Source of the DNA: Bradyrhizobium frederickii
GTDB taxonomy: Bacteria > Pseudomonadota > Alphaproteobacteria > Rhizobiales > Xanthobacteraceae
Assembly: GCF_004570865.1 (NCBI RefSeq)
Contig: NZ_SPQS01000013.1
Location: 124,001-188,000, forward strand
DNA: 64,000 nucleotides
Direction: 5' to 3'
The translations under genes were made by a program, and so were the position numbers. Below the pieces are notes generated by a model. It saw nothing but the letters and a program-made list of their open reading frames with translations. It was not told where the DNA came from and did not search any database. Shown in pieces: positions 24,699 to 33,520 of this stretch. Numbering within the stretch: the stretch's first letter is position 1; each line of letters begins with the position of its first letter.

Positions 24699-25280
24699 AT
24701 GATTGCCGAATCTCCCCGCTCCCCGCTTCGCCTGCTCGCCCGGTTGGTCCCGGTGCTGGTGGTCGTCTGGCTGTGCCTCTGCGCCGGCCCGGCCTCCGCC
24801 GATTTCCGCCTCTGCAACAACACGTCGAGCCGGGTCGGCATTGCGCTCGGCTACAAGGACGCCGAGGGCTGGACCACCGAGGGCTGGTGGAACATCTCCT
24901 CCCGCTCCTGCGAGACCCTGCTGCGGGGAACGCTGGTCGCCCGTTACTATTACATCTACGCGATCGACTATGATCGCGGCGGCGAGTGGTCGGGGCAGGC
25001 CTTCATGTGCTCGCGCGACAAGGAGTTCACCATCCGCGGCACCGAGGATTGCCTCGCGCGCGGCTACGACCGGACCGGCTATTTCGAGGTCGACACCGGC
25101 GAGCAGCGGGCGTGGACGGTGCAGCTGACCGACGCCAACGAACAGCCGGCGCAACAGCGCGTGCCTGGCCTGCCCGGCCCGGTTGGCCCAGGCGGAGTTC
25201 CCGGTTTGCCCAATGGCCCGCCCGGTGCTACGCCCCCCGGCTCGCCCGGCCTGCCACCCCCGTCTGGAAATAAGCCATGA
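24699..25280 (+). CDS. DUF1036 secreted protein with collagen-like tail
   Basis: The 193-residue product has a signal peptide (cut near GPASA, residue 34) and a DUF1036 domain (residues 35-145) with FRLCNNTSSRVGIALGYKD, where Cys and the LxNxTs pattern are family-typical, and EGWWNISSRSC. The C-terminal 40 residues are Gly/Pro-rich triplets (GLPGPVGPGGVPGLP). It overlaps the pyruvate kinase gene by four bases (ATGA), so the two are translationally coupled although the functional link is unclear. The tail is probably unstructured. Confidence 0.85.
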   Translation: MIAESPRSPLRLLARLVPVLVVVWLCLCAGPASADFRLCNNTSSRVGIALGYKDAEGWTTEGWWNISSRSCETLLRGTLVARYYYIYAIDYDRGGEWSGQAFMCSRDKEFTIRGTEDCLARGYDRTGYFEVDTGEQRAWTVQLTDANEQPAQQRVPGLPGPVGPGGVPGLPNGPPGATPPGSPGLPPPSGNKP

Positions 25281-26713
25281 GGCGTCTTCGCCGTATCAAG
25301 ATTCTCGCGACCCTGGGACCGGCGTCGTCAGACCTCGCCATGATCCGCCGCCTGTTCGAGGCCGGCGCCGACCTGTTTCGCATCAACATGAGCCACACCT
25401 CGCATGACAAGATGCGCGAGCTGGTGGCGACGATCCGCAACGTCGAGTCGAGCTACGGCCGGCCGATCGGCATCCTGGTCGACCTCCAGGGCCCGAAGCT
25501 CAGGCTGGGCGCCTTCGCCGAAGGCTCGGTCCAGCTCCAGAACGGCCAGACCTTCACGCTGGATTCCGACAAGACGCCAGGCGATGCCACGCGCGTCCAC
25601 TTGCCCCATCCCGAGATCCTGGCCGCGCTCCGGCCCGGCCACGCGCTGCTGCTCGACGACGGCAAGGTGCGTCTGATCGCAGAGGAGACCTCGAAGGAGC
25701 ACGCGGTGACGCGTGTCGTGGTCGGCGGCAAGATGAGCGACCGCAAGGGTGTCAGCCTGCCCGACACCGACCTGCCGGTCTCCGCCATGACGCCGAAGGA
25801 CCGCGCCGACCTCGAAGCCGCCCTCGTCACCGGCGTCGACTGGATCGCGCTGTCCTTCGTGCAGCGCGCCGACGACGTGCTCGAAGCCAAGAAGATGATC
25901 CGCGGCCGCGCCGCCGTGATGGCCAAGATCGAGAAGCCGCAGGCGATCGACCGCCTCGCCGACATCATCGAGGCCTCCGACGCGCTGATGGTGGCGCGCG
26001 GCGACCTCGGCGTCGAGCTGCCGCTGGAGCGCGTGCCGAGCCTGCAGAAGCAGATGACGCGCATGGCACGCCGCGCCGGCAAGCCGGTGGTGATCGCGAC
26101 CCAGATGCTGGAATCGATGATCCAGTCGCCGGTCCCGACCCGCGCCGAAGTCTCGGACGTCGCCACCGCCGTCTATGAAGGCGCCGACGCCATCATGCTG
26201 TCGGCCGAATCTGCCGCCGGAAAATTCCCGGTCGAGGCGGTCTCGACCATGAACCGCATCGGCGAGGAGGTCGAGCGCGACCCGACCTACCGGTCGGTGA
26301 TCATGGCCCAGCGCCCGGCGCCGGAATCCACCGCGGGCGATGCCATTGCGGATGCCGCGCGGCAGATCGCCGAGACGCTCGACCTGCCCGCCTTGATCTG
26401 CTGGACCTCGTCGGGCTCGACCGCGGTGCGCGTGGCGCGCGAGCGGCCGAAGCCGCCGATCGTGGCGATCACCCCGAACATCACCGCTGGCCGCCGGCTC
26501 GCGGTGGTCTGGGGCGTGCACTGCGTGGTGGCCGAGGACGCGCGCGATCAGGACGACATGGTCGGCCGCGCCGGCCAGATCGCGTTCCGCGACGGCTTCG
26601 TCCGCGCCGGCCAGCGCGTGATCATCGTCGCCGGCGTGCCGCTCGGCATTCCCGGCACCACCAACATGGTGCGCATCGCCTCGGTCGGCCCCGAGGGCGA
26701 CGCGAATTTGTAG
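25277..26713 (+). CDS. pyk: Pyruvate kinase
   Basis: A 478-residue glycolytic enzyme that turns phosphoenolpyruvate and ADP into pyruvate and ATP. Recognisable segments are RRIKILATLGPASSD at the start, DLFRINMSH, PIGILVDLQGPKLRLG, the active-site block VMAKIEKPQAI (catalytic Lys), MVARGDLGVELPLERVP, VIATQMLESM, and IMLSAESAAGKFPVEAV. The length is standard. The start is the ATG at 25277, overlapping the upstream DUF1036 stop. It ends with the usual VRIASVG. Confidence 0.97.
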   Translation: MRRLRRIKILATLGPASSDLAMIRRLFEAGADLFRINMSHTSHDKMRELVATIRNVESSYGRPIGILVDLQGPKLRLGAFAEGSVQLQNGQTFTLDSDKTPGDATRVHLPHPEILAALRPGHALLLDDGKVRLIAEETSKEHAVTRVVVGGKMSDRKGVSLPDTDLPVSAMTPKDRADLEAALVTGVDWIALSFVQRADDVLEAKKMIRGRAAVMAKIEKPQAIDRLADIIEASDALMVARGDLGVELPLERVPSLQKQMTRMARRAGKPVVIATQMLESMIQSPVPTRAEVSDVATAVYEGADAIMLSAESAAGKFPVEAVSTMNRIGEEVERDPTYRSVIMAQRPAPESTAGDAIADAARQIAETLDLPALICWTSSGSTAVRVARERPKPPIVAITPNITAGRRLAVVWGVHCVVAEDARDQDDMVGRAGQIAFRDGFVRAGQRVIIVAGVPLGIPGTTNMVRIASVGPEGDANL

Positions 26714-26864
26714 GCCGGCCACGACCCGGCCAGCACAAATATCGCAAAACAACCCCATGCAAAGTAGCCGGAGCGTCCGGCGCGGTTGCTGCGGTTTCAC
26801 GAAAAGGCGCGCCCGGTCAACGAACTGAGCGGGATGAGGCTGCCGCCTCGCTCGCGCGGCGAAT

Positions 26865-27545
26865 TTACGCGCCAACCAGCGCCTTCGTCGTCGGCAGCAG
26901 TGTCTGCTGCACCACCAGGCCGCGGGCGCGGGCGTCCATGACCCCGACCGCGCGCAGCGCCAGCAGGGTCACGGTCTGCACCGCATCGCGTAGCTTGGCG
27001 GGATCATCGAGATTGTCGGGCGCCAGCGGCCCGACCAGCGCCTCATGCAGCGCCCCGAGCAAGGCGGTGGCGGCGAGCGCGGTGTCCTGCGCCGGCAGGT
27101 GACCGGCCCGCACCGCAGCGTCGATCCGGGCGGCCATCTCGCCCGCGATCTCGCGCCGGCTGGCCAGGCGCGAGGCGCTGACATCGACGTCGACGGGCTC
27201 GGCCAGGATGCCCCAGGCGAGCCTGCGCTGCGACAGGGTGTGCACCGCCACGGTCGTCACGGCCGCGGCCAATGCCGAGGACGGGCCCGGCGCGGCGTCG
27301 GCCGCCCGCCGGATCGCCGCGAGCTCGTCCCGGGAGACCTCAGCAATGAGCTCAGAGATCAGCTCGGCCTTGGAGGGGAAGTAGCGGTAGACCGTCCCGG
27401 CCGCGACGTTGGCCCGGACCGCGACCGGCGCGATCTGCACCGCCGCCATGCCGCCCTCCGCCGCCGTCTCTCGCGCCGCCGCCAGAATCGCGCTGCGCCG
27501 CGCCGCAAGGCGCTTCACCACTTGATGCGTCCGCCGATAAACCAT
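26865..27545 (-). CDS. TetR-family transcriptional regulator
   Basis: A 226-residue repressor. The helix-turn-helix lies in residues 14-60, with ARETAAEGGMAAVQIAPVAVRAN and then VAAGTVYRYFPSKAELISEL. The C-terminal part is the ligand-binding, dimerisation domain. I use the ATG at 27545 (VYRRTHQVVKRL start). Its target is unknown. Pyruvate kinase is on the other strand and converges with it, and no obvious partner gene is divergent, so autoregulation only can be proposed. Confidence 0.85.
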   Translation of the reverse strand: MVYRRTHQVVKRLAARRSAILAAARETAAEGGMAAVQIAPVAVRANVAAGTVYRYFPSKAELISELIAEVSRDELAAIRRAADAAPGPSSALAAAVTTVAVHTLSQRRLAWGILAEPVDVDVSASRLASRREIAGEMAARIDAAVRAGHLPAQDTALAATALLGALHEALVGPLAPDNLDDPAKLRDAVQTVTLLALRAVGVMDARARGLVVQQTLLPTTKALVGA

Positions 27546-27995
27546 GGCGCGCTTCCTGTCCCACACGCCAGCCGCACGCCCTGCGGCCGAACGCTTCGTC
27601 ACGTCAAAGATGCAAATCGCCCCGCAAGGACTGAACAACTATTCAGGGTGAATGACAAGATGGGAAATGCGTGGAGCGTCGCGGCGACTGGACTGGAGCG
27701 CCAGCCCTGACGGCGAAGGCTGATCAGGCCTTGCTCGCTCTACCTCGCTGCGGATCCTGCTTCCCGAAAGTAGCCAAGATGCCGCCCCGCGGGGTCCCTG
27801 GGATTCGCGACGAGATGCATGGCGCGACAGTGACCAACAAACGCGTGGCACGCTCCGCAGCGCGGCCACTGCCAACACATAAAACTACCGTGCCAGGGTT
27901 GTAAGATCGATAACTACACTTCTTACCGAGATCTTAAAGCGGGCTCGTAACAATACGGAGGCAATGAAATTGACAAGCCCTACGCACAAGCCCCG
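27546..27995. other. Intergenic region with no convincing gene
   Basis: About 450 bases upstream of the TetR gene and downstream of the Flp pilin gene. Frames on both strands look random in composition and lack ribosome-binding sites. I see no tRNA, terminator (other than the pilin one) or known repeat. Confidence 0.4.
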
Positions 27996-28031
27996 TCAAA
28001 AAGAAAAGAGCCCCGTCAAGGACGAGGCTCT
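27996..28031 (-). terminator. Strong terminator of the Flp pilin gene
   Basis: On the minus strand an 11-base stem (AGAGCCTCGTC, loop CTT, GACGGGGCTCT, one G-T pair) is followed by a TTTTCTTTTT tract. It starts 24 bases after the pilin stop and is a textbook Rho-independent terminator. Confidence 0.88.
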
Positions 28032-28055
28032 CCGAAATTCCTGGGTCGTCCGGCT

Positions 28056-28220
28056 TTACTTGAGGCCGGTCGAGATCGCGGTGAACTTGGTGTTCAGCGT
28101 GCTGCCGAGATTGTTGACGACGGTGATAATTGCCAGCGCGATGCCGGCGGCGATCAGGCCGTATTCAATGGCGGTGGCGCCGGATTCATCCTTCACGAAA
28201 CGCGCAACGAGGTTCTTCAT
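28056..28220 (-). CDS. Flp/Fap-type pilin subunit
   Basis: A 54-residue pilin precursor, too short for standard gene finding. A short leader (MKNLVARFVKDESG) leads to the processing-site region and the hydrophobic helix ATAIEYGLIAAGIALAIITV, in which the Glu and Tyr (EY) are the family hallmark. The rest (NNLGSTLNTKFTAISTGLK) is typical. It would be cut by a CpaA-type prepilin peptidase and assembled by a tad/cpa system; neither is in this window. GGAG lies eight bases before the ATG. A strong terminator follows, so the gene is monocistronic. Confidence 0.92.
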   Translation of the reverse strand: MKNLVARFVKDESGATAIEYGLIAAGIALAIITVVNNLGSTLNTKFTAISTGLK

Positions 28221-28628
28221 AGAGTGCTCCAAATGAGTACACGAGGCTTACAACTGATCTGGTCTCTCCGGCTTCCCAGCGCCGCCGACCATGGAACCGA
28301 ACGTAGAGGCAAAGAATTGCGCCGCAGTTAATTCGACTGCGTAAACACCGGGCGGATCGCGTGTGTGGGCCGATGGTAAAATCGAATCTAAAACAATCTG
28401 TTAAATTGTCGGGACATGACATGGCGCTGCGGGTTTACCCGAAGTTATGACCGCCGTGGTCCAATGCCACCGGCTCGAACTGAAGCGCGACGAGATCAAT
28501 CGTTCGTCGCGTTTCACGGCGTTGTTCGAGCGTGATCTCTCGGAAAGGCCGCACCACACTTCGCGCTACGCGGCGCTGCGGGTCCGGATCATGCTTGACC
28601 AACAAGAACAACAGGACGACGAGGCGGC
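28221..28628. other. Intergenic region between pilin and membrane-protein genes
   Basis: About 410 bases upstream of both the pilin gene (minus strand) and the 28629 gene (plus strand), so it holds two divergent promoters. No clear promoter boxes, RNA gene or convincing frame could be assigned. An AT-rich patch lies at 28375-28405. Confidence 0.4.
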
Positions 28629-30134
28629 ATGTCGCTTTCCTTTGCCGACGGCATCGCGGTGCAGAGCCGCGCGAGGGCCCTGGTGCCGCTGTGCGCCGGT
28701 GCCGCCGCCTATCTGCTGTTCCTCTATCTCGGCGACACGCGGCTGCAGGATTCCGACACGTTCTGGCAGATCAAGATCGGGCAATGGATCGTCGATCACC
28801 GCGCCATGCCCACCATCGACTTCTATTCCTTCACGCGAACGGGCACGCCGTGGATTTCGACGTCGTGGCTGTCGCAGGTGCTGTTCGCCTCCTCCCATGC
28901 GCAATGGGACTGGGCAGGTCCCGTCATCCTCACCGCGCTCGGGGTCGCGCTCGCGGTAGCGATCTTCGTCTACCTCCTCGGCGCGCAGATCGAGGCCCCA
29001 CGCGCCGTGCTTTTCGCGATGCTGGCGCTGCTGCTGTCGGCCCACCACGTGCTGGCGCGTCCGCATATCCTGGCGCTGCCCGTCATGGTGGCGTGGATCG
29101 GCCTGCTGATGGCGGCCGCCGACCGCAGGAGCGCGCCGTCCTGGTACTGGCTGCCGCTGATGGCGCTCTGGGCCAATCTGCACGGCGGTTTCGTGCTGGG
29201 CCTGGCGCTGATCGGCCCGATCTCGCTCGAGGCGGTCGAGCATGCCGAGAAGGGACGACGGCTTCGACTGTTCATGCGCTGGGTGCTGTTCGGAATCGGC
29301 GCGCTGATCGCGAGTTGCTGCACGCCCTACGGCTGGCGGACGCTCCAGGGCGCGACCAGCATCCTCGGCCTCGGCGAGCTGCTGTCGCTGATCTTCGAAT
29401 GGATGCCGGCGAACTTCGCCACGTTCACCCCGTTCGAAGGCGCCCTGCTCGGCCTGATCGCATTCGGCTATTATCGCGGTCTCGTGCTGTCGGCGCCCCG
29501 GATCTTCCTGATCCTGTTCCTGACCTGGAGCGCGCTGACCCATGTCAGGAGCATCGAGGTATTTGCGTTCCTGGTGCCGCTGGTGCTGGCAAAGCCGCTC
29601 GGCGAGATGTTCGAGCGCGCGCCGGCTGACGCCACGGGCGCCGATCGCTGGCCAGCCCGCTATGTCACCGCAGCAGGCGCGCTGATGATCGTGGCGGCTG
29701 GCTGGACCTCGACGTCGCTCTACATGGCGCACCATCGCTTCAGCTTCACGATGACGCACACCCCGGTTGCGGCGGTCGACCTGCTCGAGCAACGCAAGGT
29801 GCAGCGCATCTTCAACGCCTATCAGTTCGGCGGCTATCTGATCTCGCGCGATATTCCGGTCTTCATCGACGGCCGCGCCGAGCTCTACGGCGAGAAATTC
29901 GTGGTGGACTTCTTCAAGGCGACGGAAGGCAAGAAGCCCGAATTGCTGCCGCGCCTGCTCGATGAGTACAAGATCGACGCAACGCTCCTGGTCGCCGATG
30001 CGCCCGGCCCGCAGATCCTCGACCAGCTCAAGGGCTGGAAGCGGATCTATGCGGACGACATTGCCGTCATTCATGTCCGAGACTACGCGGAGGGCGCGGC
30101 CGCGCCGCCTCCGGATCCGACAGGCCGGCCTTGA
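28629..30134 (+). CDS. Multi-span membrane protein, GT-C-like, paralogue A
   Basis: A 501-residue protein with about ten predicted membrane helices. A conserved first periplasmic loop carries DSDTFWQIKIGQWI and SFTRTGTPWISTSWLSQ, the acidic and aromatic pattern seen in GT-C glycosyltransferases. LARPHILALPVM and LWANLHGGFVLGLAL lie in the middle. A soluble C-terminal domain (about residues 375-490) has FGGYLISRDIPVFIDGRAELYG. The protein at 33521-34966 shares these same blocks, so they are paralogues. No known family name comes to mind; polyprenyl-phosphate-sugar-dependent transfer is inferred from topology and the GtrB-type neighbour. It overlaps the next gene by four bases (TTGA). Confidence 0.7.
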   Translation: MSLSFADGIAVQSRARALVPLCAGAAAYLLFLYLGDTRLQDSDTFWQIKIGQWIVDHRAMPTIDFYSFTRTGTPWISTSWLSQVLFASSHAQWDWAGPVILTALGVALAVAIFVYLLGAQIEAPRAVLFAMLALLLSAHHVLARPHILALPVMVAWIGLLMAAADRRSAPSWYWLPLMALWANLHGGFVLGLALIGPISLEAVEHAEKGRRLRLFMRWVLFGIGALIASCCTPYGWRTLQGATSILGLGELLSLIFEWMPANFATFTPFEGALLGLIAFGYYRGLVLSAPRIFLILFLTWSALTHVRSIEVFAFLVPLVLAKPLGEMFERAPADATGADRWPARYVTAAGALMIVAAGWTSTSLYMAHHRFSFTMTHTPVAAVDLLEQRKVQRIFNAYQFGGYLISRDIPVFIDGRAELYGEKFVVDFFKATEGKKPELLPRLLDEYKIDATLLVADAPGPQILDQLKGWKRIYADDIAVIHVRDYAEGAAAPPPDPTGRP

Positions 30135-31669
30135 CAATTCCGGCTCCTCTCGGCTCCGACCGATCGGTGGCGATTGCGGTTCTTGCAATGCTGGCGGCCG
30201 TCTCGTTTCTTCCGGTGCTGCTGACCCCCATTCCCGCGATGGTCGATTATCCCAATCACCTCGCTCGCATGTACATTCTGAGCCAAAGCGGCACCCCCGA
30301 TGCCAATCCGCATTACGAGGTGGCCTGGGCGTTCTATCCCAACCTTGGAATGGATCTGCTGGTCCCGCAGATGGCGCGGCTGATCAGCGTCGAGAGCGCC
30401 ACACGGTTGTTTCTGCTGCTGAGCCAATTGCTGATCGTCTCCGGCGCGCTGCTGCTTGAATGGGTCAGGAAGGGACGGGTTCAGCTTGCCGGCTTCGCTG
30501 CGCTGGCTTTCCTCTACTGCCTGCCGTTCAGCTGGGGCTTCGTGAACTTCGAGTTCGGCCTGGGCCTCGCGCTCTGGGGCATCGCCGTTTATCTGATGCT
30601 GGCAGAAGGCCCATGGCCGCTGCGCTTCGCCGCCAATTTGATCTTCGTCGCCGCGTTGTACGTGGCGCATTTCTTTTCGCTCGGCATCTACGGCGCGACG
30701 CTCGGCCTTTTCGAGCTGTCGCACATTCGCCAGCGGCAAGTCGCCTATTCCGTCGCGGCCGCGCGGCTTGGCGCGTTGGCGCTCCCGGCGCTTGCGCTGT
30801 TTGCGATCATGCACGTCACCGCAGGTTCGGTCGGAAGCGAAGGCACGAGCTGGTTCCTGGGATTCAAGCCGGTCTGGCCGCTCCGCATCATGAACGGCTA
30901 CAATCTGACGACAGCGGCAGCGACCGGACTGGCGCTGACGATCGCGCTGCTTCTCGCCGCGAGACGCGGCGCCCTCAGGCTCGATACGGCCGGGATCTGG
31001 CTCGCGGTCGGCTTTACGCTCCTCTATCTTGTCATACCTTCGAAGCTGTTCGGAACCTCGTTCGTCGATCTTCGCGTGATTCCCGCCGCGGCTCTGATCC
31101 TGCCCGCCTTCTGCTCGCTGTCGCTGCCGAACCGGGCGTGGAGAATGGCTGCGCTCGCCGGTATCAGCGGCATCATACTGCTCAATCTCGCCGTCGTTCT
31201 TTCGGTTTGGCTGCCTTACCGCGCCGATTACGCGTCGATCATCGCCTCGTTCCAGAAGATCGATCGCGGCTCACGCGTCCTCGTCGGCAGCACGGACGAC
31301 AATGGCGACCCGCCCTTCGCCGACCTCACCTCGTATCCGATGTATTATGCGCCGACGCTGGCCGTGCACTATGCTGGCGCATTCGTGCCCAACCTGTTCA
31401 CTGAGGTGGGCAAGCAGCCCGTGCGGCCGCGTGAGGCCGTGCGCAAGATTTCCATTCCCTATGGAGGGCCGGTGCAGTCGGGCCTGCTGGCCGCGATCGC
31501 GACGGGCCAGCCACCGGCGGACATTCCGCCATTTATCCGCACCTGGTCCCAGGATTTCGACTACCTCTATGTGCTGGGATCGCCGGCCGCAAATCCGCTG
31601 CCGGATCGGCTGGAGGTGCTGGAGACCTCGGCGCGATTTGTTCTCTACAGGATCCGCCGCAAATCCTAG
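30131..31669 (+). CDS. Multi-span membrane protein of unknown function
   Basis: A 512-residue membrane protein with about ten to twelve helices. Start is TTG at 30131, overlapping the upstream stop (TTGA), which indicates translational coupling. The first external loop contains PIPAMVDYPNHLARMYILSQ, and the middle helices carry FSWGFVNFEFGLGLALWG. The soluble C-terminal part (about residues 370-510) has VGSTDDNGDPPFADLTSYPMYY and ends with a beta-like stretch. Overall layout resembles the flanking GT-C-like proteins, but the sequence blocks differ. Function is unknown; an envelope sugar or lipid role is inferred from context. Confidence 0.65.
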   Translation: MTIPAPLGSDRSVAIAVLAMLAAVSFLPVLLTPIPAMVDYPNHLARMYILSQSGTPDANPHYEVAWAFYPNLGMDLLVPQMARLISVESATRLFLLLSQLLIVSGALLLEWVRKGRVQLAGFAALAFLYCLPFSWGFVNFEFGLGLALWGIAVYLMLAEGPWPLRFAANLIFVAALYVAHFFSLGIYGATLGLFELSHIRQRQVAYSVAAARLGALALPALALFAIMHVTAGSVGSEGTSWFLGFKPVWPLRIMNGYNLTTAAATGLALTIALLLAARRGALRLDTAGIWLAVGFTLLYLVIPSKLFGTSFVDLRVIPAAALILPAFCSLSLPNRAWRMAALAGISGIILLNLAVVLSVWLPYRADYASIIASFQKIDRGSRVLVGSTDDNGDPPFADLTSYPMYYAPTLAVHYAGAFVPNLFTEVGKQPVRPREAVRKISIPYGGPVQSGLLAAIATGQPPADIPPFIRTWSQDFDYLYVLGSPAANPLPDRLEVLETSARFVLYRIRRKS

Positions 31670-31830
31670 ACCGAAGCCGGCGCGTCCCAAGCGTGGTTAA
31701 CCGGACCCCGCCTCTCGGCCCGTCCCTCCCGCCAATACCCCAGGCCCTAGACCCTTAACATTTGCGGCAAGGCGACCTTAACCACCGGCTTATAGACTCC
31801 CGCCTCTGCAACCCAGCCGGAACCCTTCGC

Positions 31831-32826
31831 ATGGCGGCCAATTCCAGATCGATCCGCTACAGCCTCGTCATCCCCGTGTTCAACGAGGAAGCCGTGCTGC
31901 CGGTCCTGTTGCGCCGGCTCGACCAGGTCATGTTCCGGCTCGACGGGCCGGCAGAAGCAATCTTCGTCGACGATGGCAGCAGCGATTCCAGCTCGATCGT
32001 GCTACGGGCGCTCGCCGCGCGCGACTCGCGCTTTCGCTACATCGGCCTGTCGCGAAATTTCGGCCATCAGATCGCGATCACCGCCGGCATGGACGCCGCG
32101 CAAGGTGACGCGATCATCGTCATGGATGCCGATCTGCAGGATCCGCCCGAAGTGATCGAGCAATTGATCGCGAAGTGGAAGGAGGGCAACGACATCGTCC
32201 ACGCCCGCCGCCTGTCGCGCGAGGGCGAAAGCCGTTTCAAGCGTGCGACCGCGCATCTGTTCTATCGGCTGCTCGGCAGGATGTCCTCCGTCGGCATCCC
32301 CGCCGATGTCGGCGACTTCCGCCTGATCGATCGCAAGGTGCTAGAGGCACTCCGGCAGATGCCGGAGCAGGATCGCTTCGTGCGCGGCATGATCGCCTGG
32401 CTCGGCTTCCGCCAGGCCGAGGTCGCCTTCCACCGCCTCGAGCGCGCCGCCGGCGAAACCAAATACCCGCTGTTCAAGATGGTCCGGCTGGCGGTGAACG
32501 CCGCGCTCGGCTTTTCCGATCTGCCCTTGCGGCTTGCCATCTGGTGCGGATTGACGGTGTCCGGGCTCGCGCTGCTCTACGGCGGCTGGGTTGTCCTGTT
32601 GTGGCTCGGCAAGGACAGTCATCTCGTGACCGGCTGGTCCTCGACGATCGTCGTCGTGTCGCTGCTGTGTGGCATCAACATGCTGATGACGGGCATCGTG
32701 GGGCTCTATGTCGGCCGCATCCATGCCGAGGTGAAACGCCGCCCGCTCTACGTGGTGCAGGCACGCGTCGGCTTCGATCGCGACGAGACGGCGGCGACGC
32801 CCGCGATCCACGCCGTCAACGAGTGA
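31831..32826 (+). CDS. GtrB/DPM-type polyprenyl-phosphate glycosyltransferase
   Basis: A 331-residue GT2 enzyme. The N-terminal catalytic domain has YSLVIPVFNEEAVLP, the DDGSSD motif near residue 50, and MDADLQDPPE, the DXD-like metal site near residue 95, plus DVGDFRLIDRKV near residue 160. Two C-terminal membrane helices and the ending GLYVGRIHAEVKRRPLYVV match GtrB/ArnC. Such proteins attach a sugar to undecaprenyl phosphate on the inner leaflet. The start at ATG 31831 gives the family-typical beginning. The methyltransferase gene starts inside its stop (GTGA). The sugar is unknown. Confidence 0.85.
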   Translation: MAANSRSIRYSLVIPVFNEEAVLPVLLRRLDQVMFRLDGPAEAIFVDDGSSDSSSIVLRALAARDSRFRYIGLSRNFGHQIAITAGMDAAQGDAIIVMDADLQDPPEVIEQLIAKWKEGNDIVHARRLSREGESRFKRATAHLFYRLLGRMSSVGIPADVGDFRLIDRKVLEALRQMPEQDRFVRGMIAWLGFRQAEVAFHRLERAAGETKYPLFKMVRLAVNAALGFSDLPLRLAIWCGLTVSGLALLYGGWVVLLWLGKDSHLVTGWSSTIVVVSLLCGINMLMTGIVGLYVGRIHAEVKRRPLYVVQARVGFDRDETAATPAIHAVNE

Positions 32827-33518
32827 TCCAGCGCATGACCGAGCTGTTCGACGGCTATCACGACAATTACCGTGACGTGGTCCAGTCCTCGATCGACTTC
32901 TCGGGTCTGCCGCATGATTTCTTCATGCGCGCTAAGGCCGATCTGCTGCGCGATCTGATCGCGCAGCGGCTGGACGTTGAGAAGCCCGACATGCTGGACG
33001 TCGGCTGCGGCGTCGGCAGTCTTCACCCGCTGCTGCACGGCATGGTCGGCCGATTGAGCGGCATCGACGTTTCCTCGGCCAGCCTGGCGCAGGCGCGCGC
33101 GCGCAATGGCGAGGTCGACTACCGGGAGTTTGACGGCGCTGCTTTTCCGTTTGCCGATGCCAGCTTCGACCTGGTTACGACCATCTGCGTGATGCACCAT
33201 ATCGTGCCGGCGCAATGGGCGCAGTTCATCGCCGAGATGCGCCGCGTGACGCGTCCCGGGGGACTCGTCTGCGTGATCGAGCACAATCCGTACAACCCGC
33301 TGACGCGGCTTGCCGTCGCGCGCTGTGAGTTCGACCGGGACGCCGTCCTGCTCGGGGCCGGCACGACCCGGAAATTGATGGCAGCCAGCGGCCTGCGCGA
33401 GATCGGCGCGCGGCATTTCCTGCTGCTGCCCTGGGACAGCAAGCCGGCCCGGCGCCTCGAAGACGCCCTGAGCGGCGTGTGGCTCGGCGGCCAATACGCC
33501 GCCTTCGGGACCGCTTGA
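32823..33518 (+). CDS. Class I SAM-dependent methyltransferase
   Basis: About 231 residues (227 if the ATG at 32835 is used). Motif I is MLDVGCGVGSLHPLL near residue 60, the acidic ribose-binding residue is in SGIDVSSASLAQA, and EFDGAAFPFADASFDLVTTI with VMHHIV completes the fold. An ending typical of small-molecule methyltransferases follows. Starting at GTG 32823 gives a four-base overlap (GTGA) with the GtrB-type gene, as in other couplings in this window. It could modify a glycan or lipid product of the cluster. It converges with paralogue B at only two bases. Confidence 0.85.
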   Translation: MIQRMTELFDGYHDNYRDVVQSSIDFSGLPHDFFMRAKADLLRDLIAQRLDVEKPDMLDVGCGVGSLHPLLHGMVGRLSGIDVSSASLAQARARNGEVDYREFDGAAFPFADASFDLVTTICVMHHIVPAQWAQFIAEMRRVTRPGGLVCVIEHNPYNPLTRLAVARCEFDRDAVLLGAGTTRKLMAASGLREIGARHFLLLPWDSKPARRLEDALSGVWLGGQYAAFGTA

Positions 33519-33520
33519 AC

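Noticed and set aside
26713..26740. GGCCGG hairpin after pyk
   Set aside because: Imperfect arms and no U-tract; it may be a fragment of a repeat but cannot be supported.
27639..27904. Open frames on both strands in the space upstream of the TetR gene
   Set aside because: Composition is random, no ribosome-binding site, no recognisable domain. No evidence of a pseudogene either.
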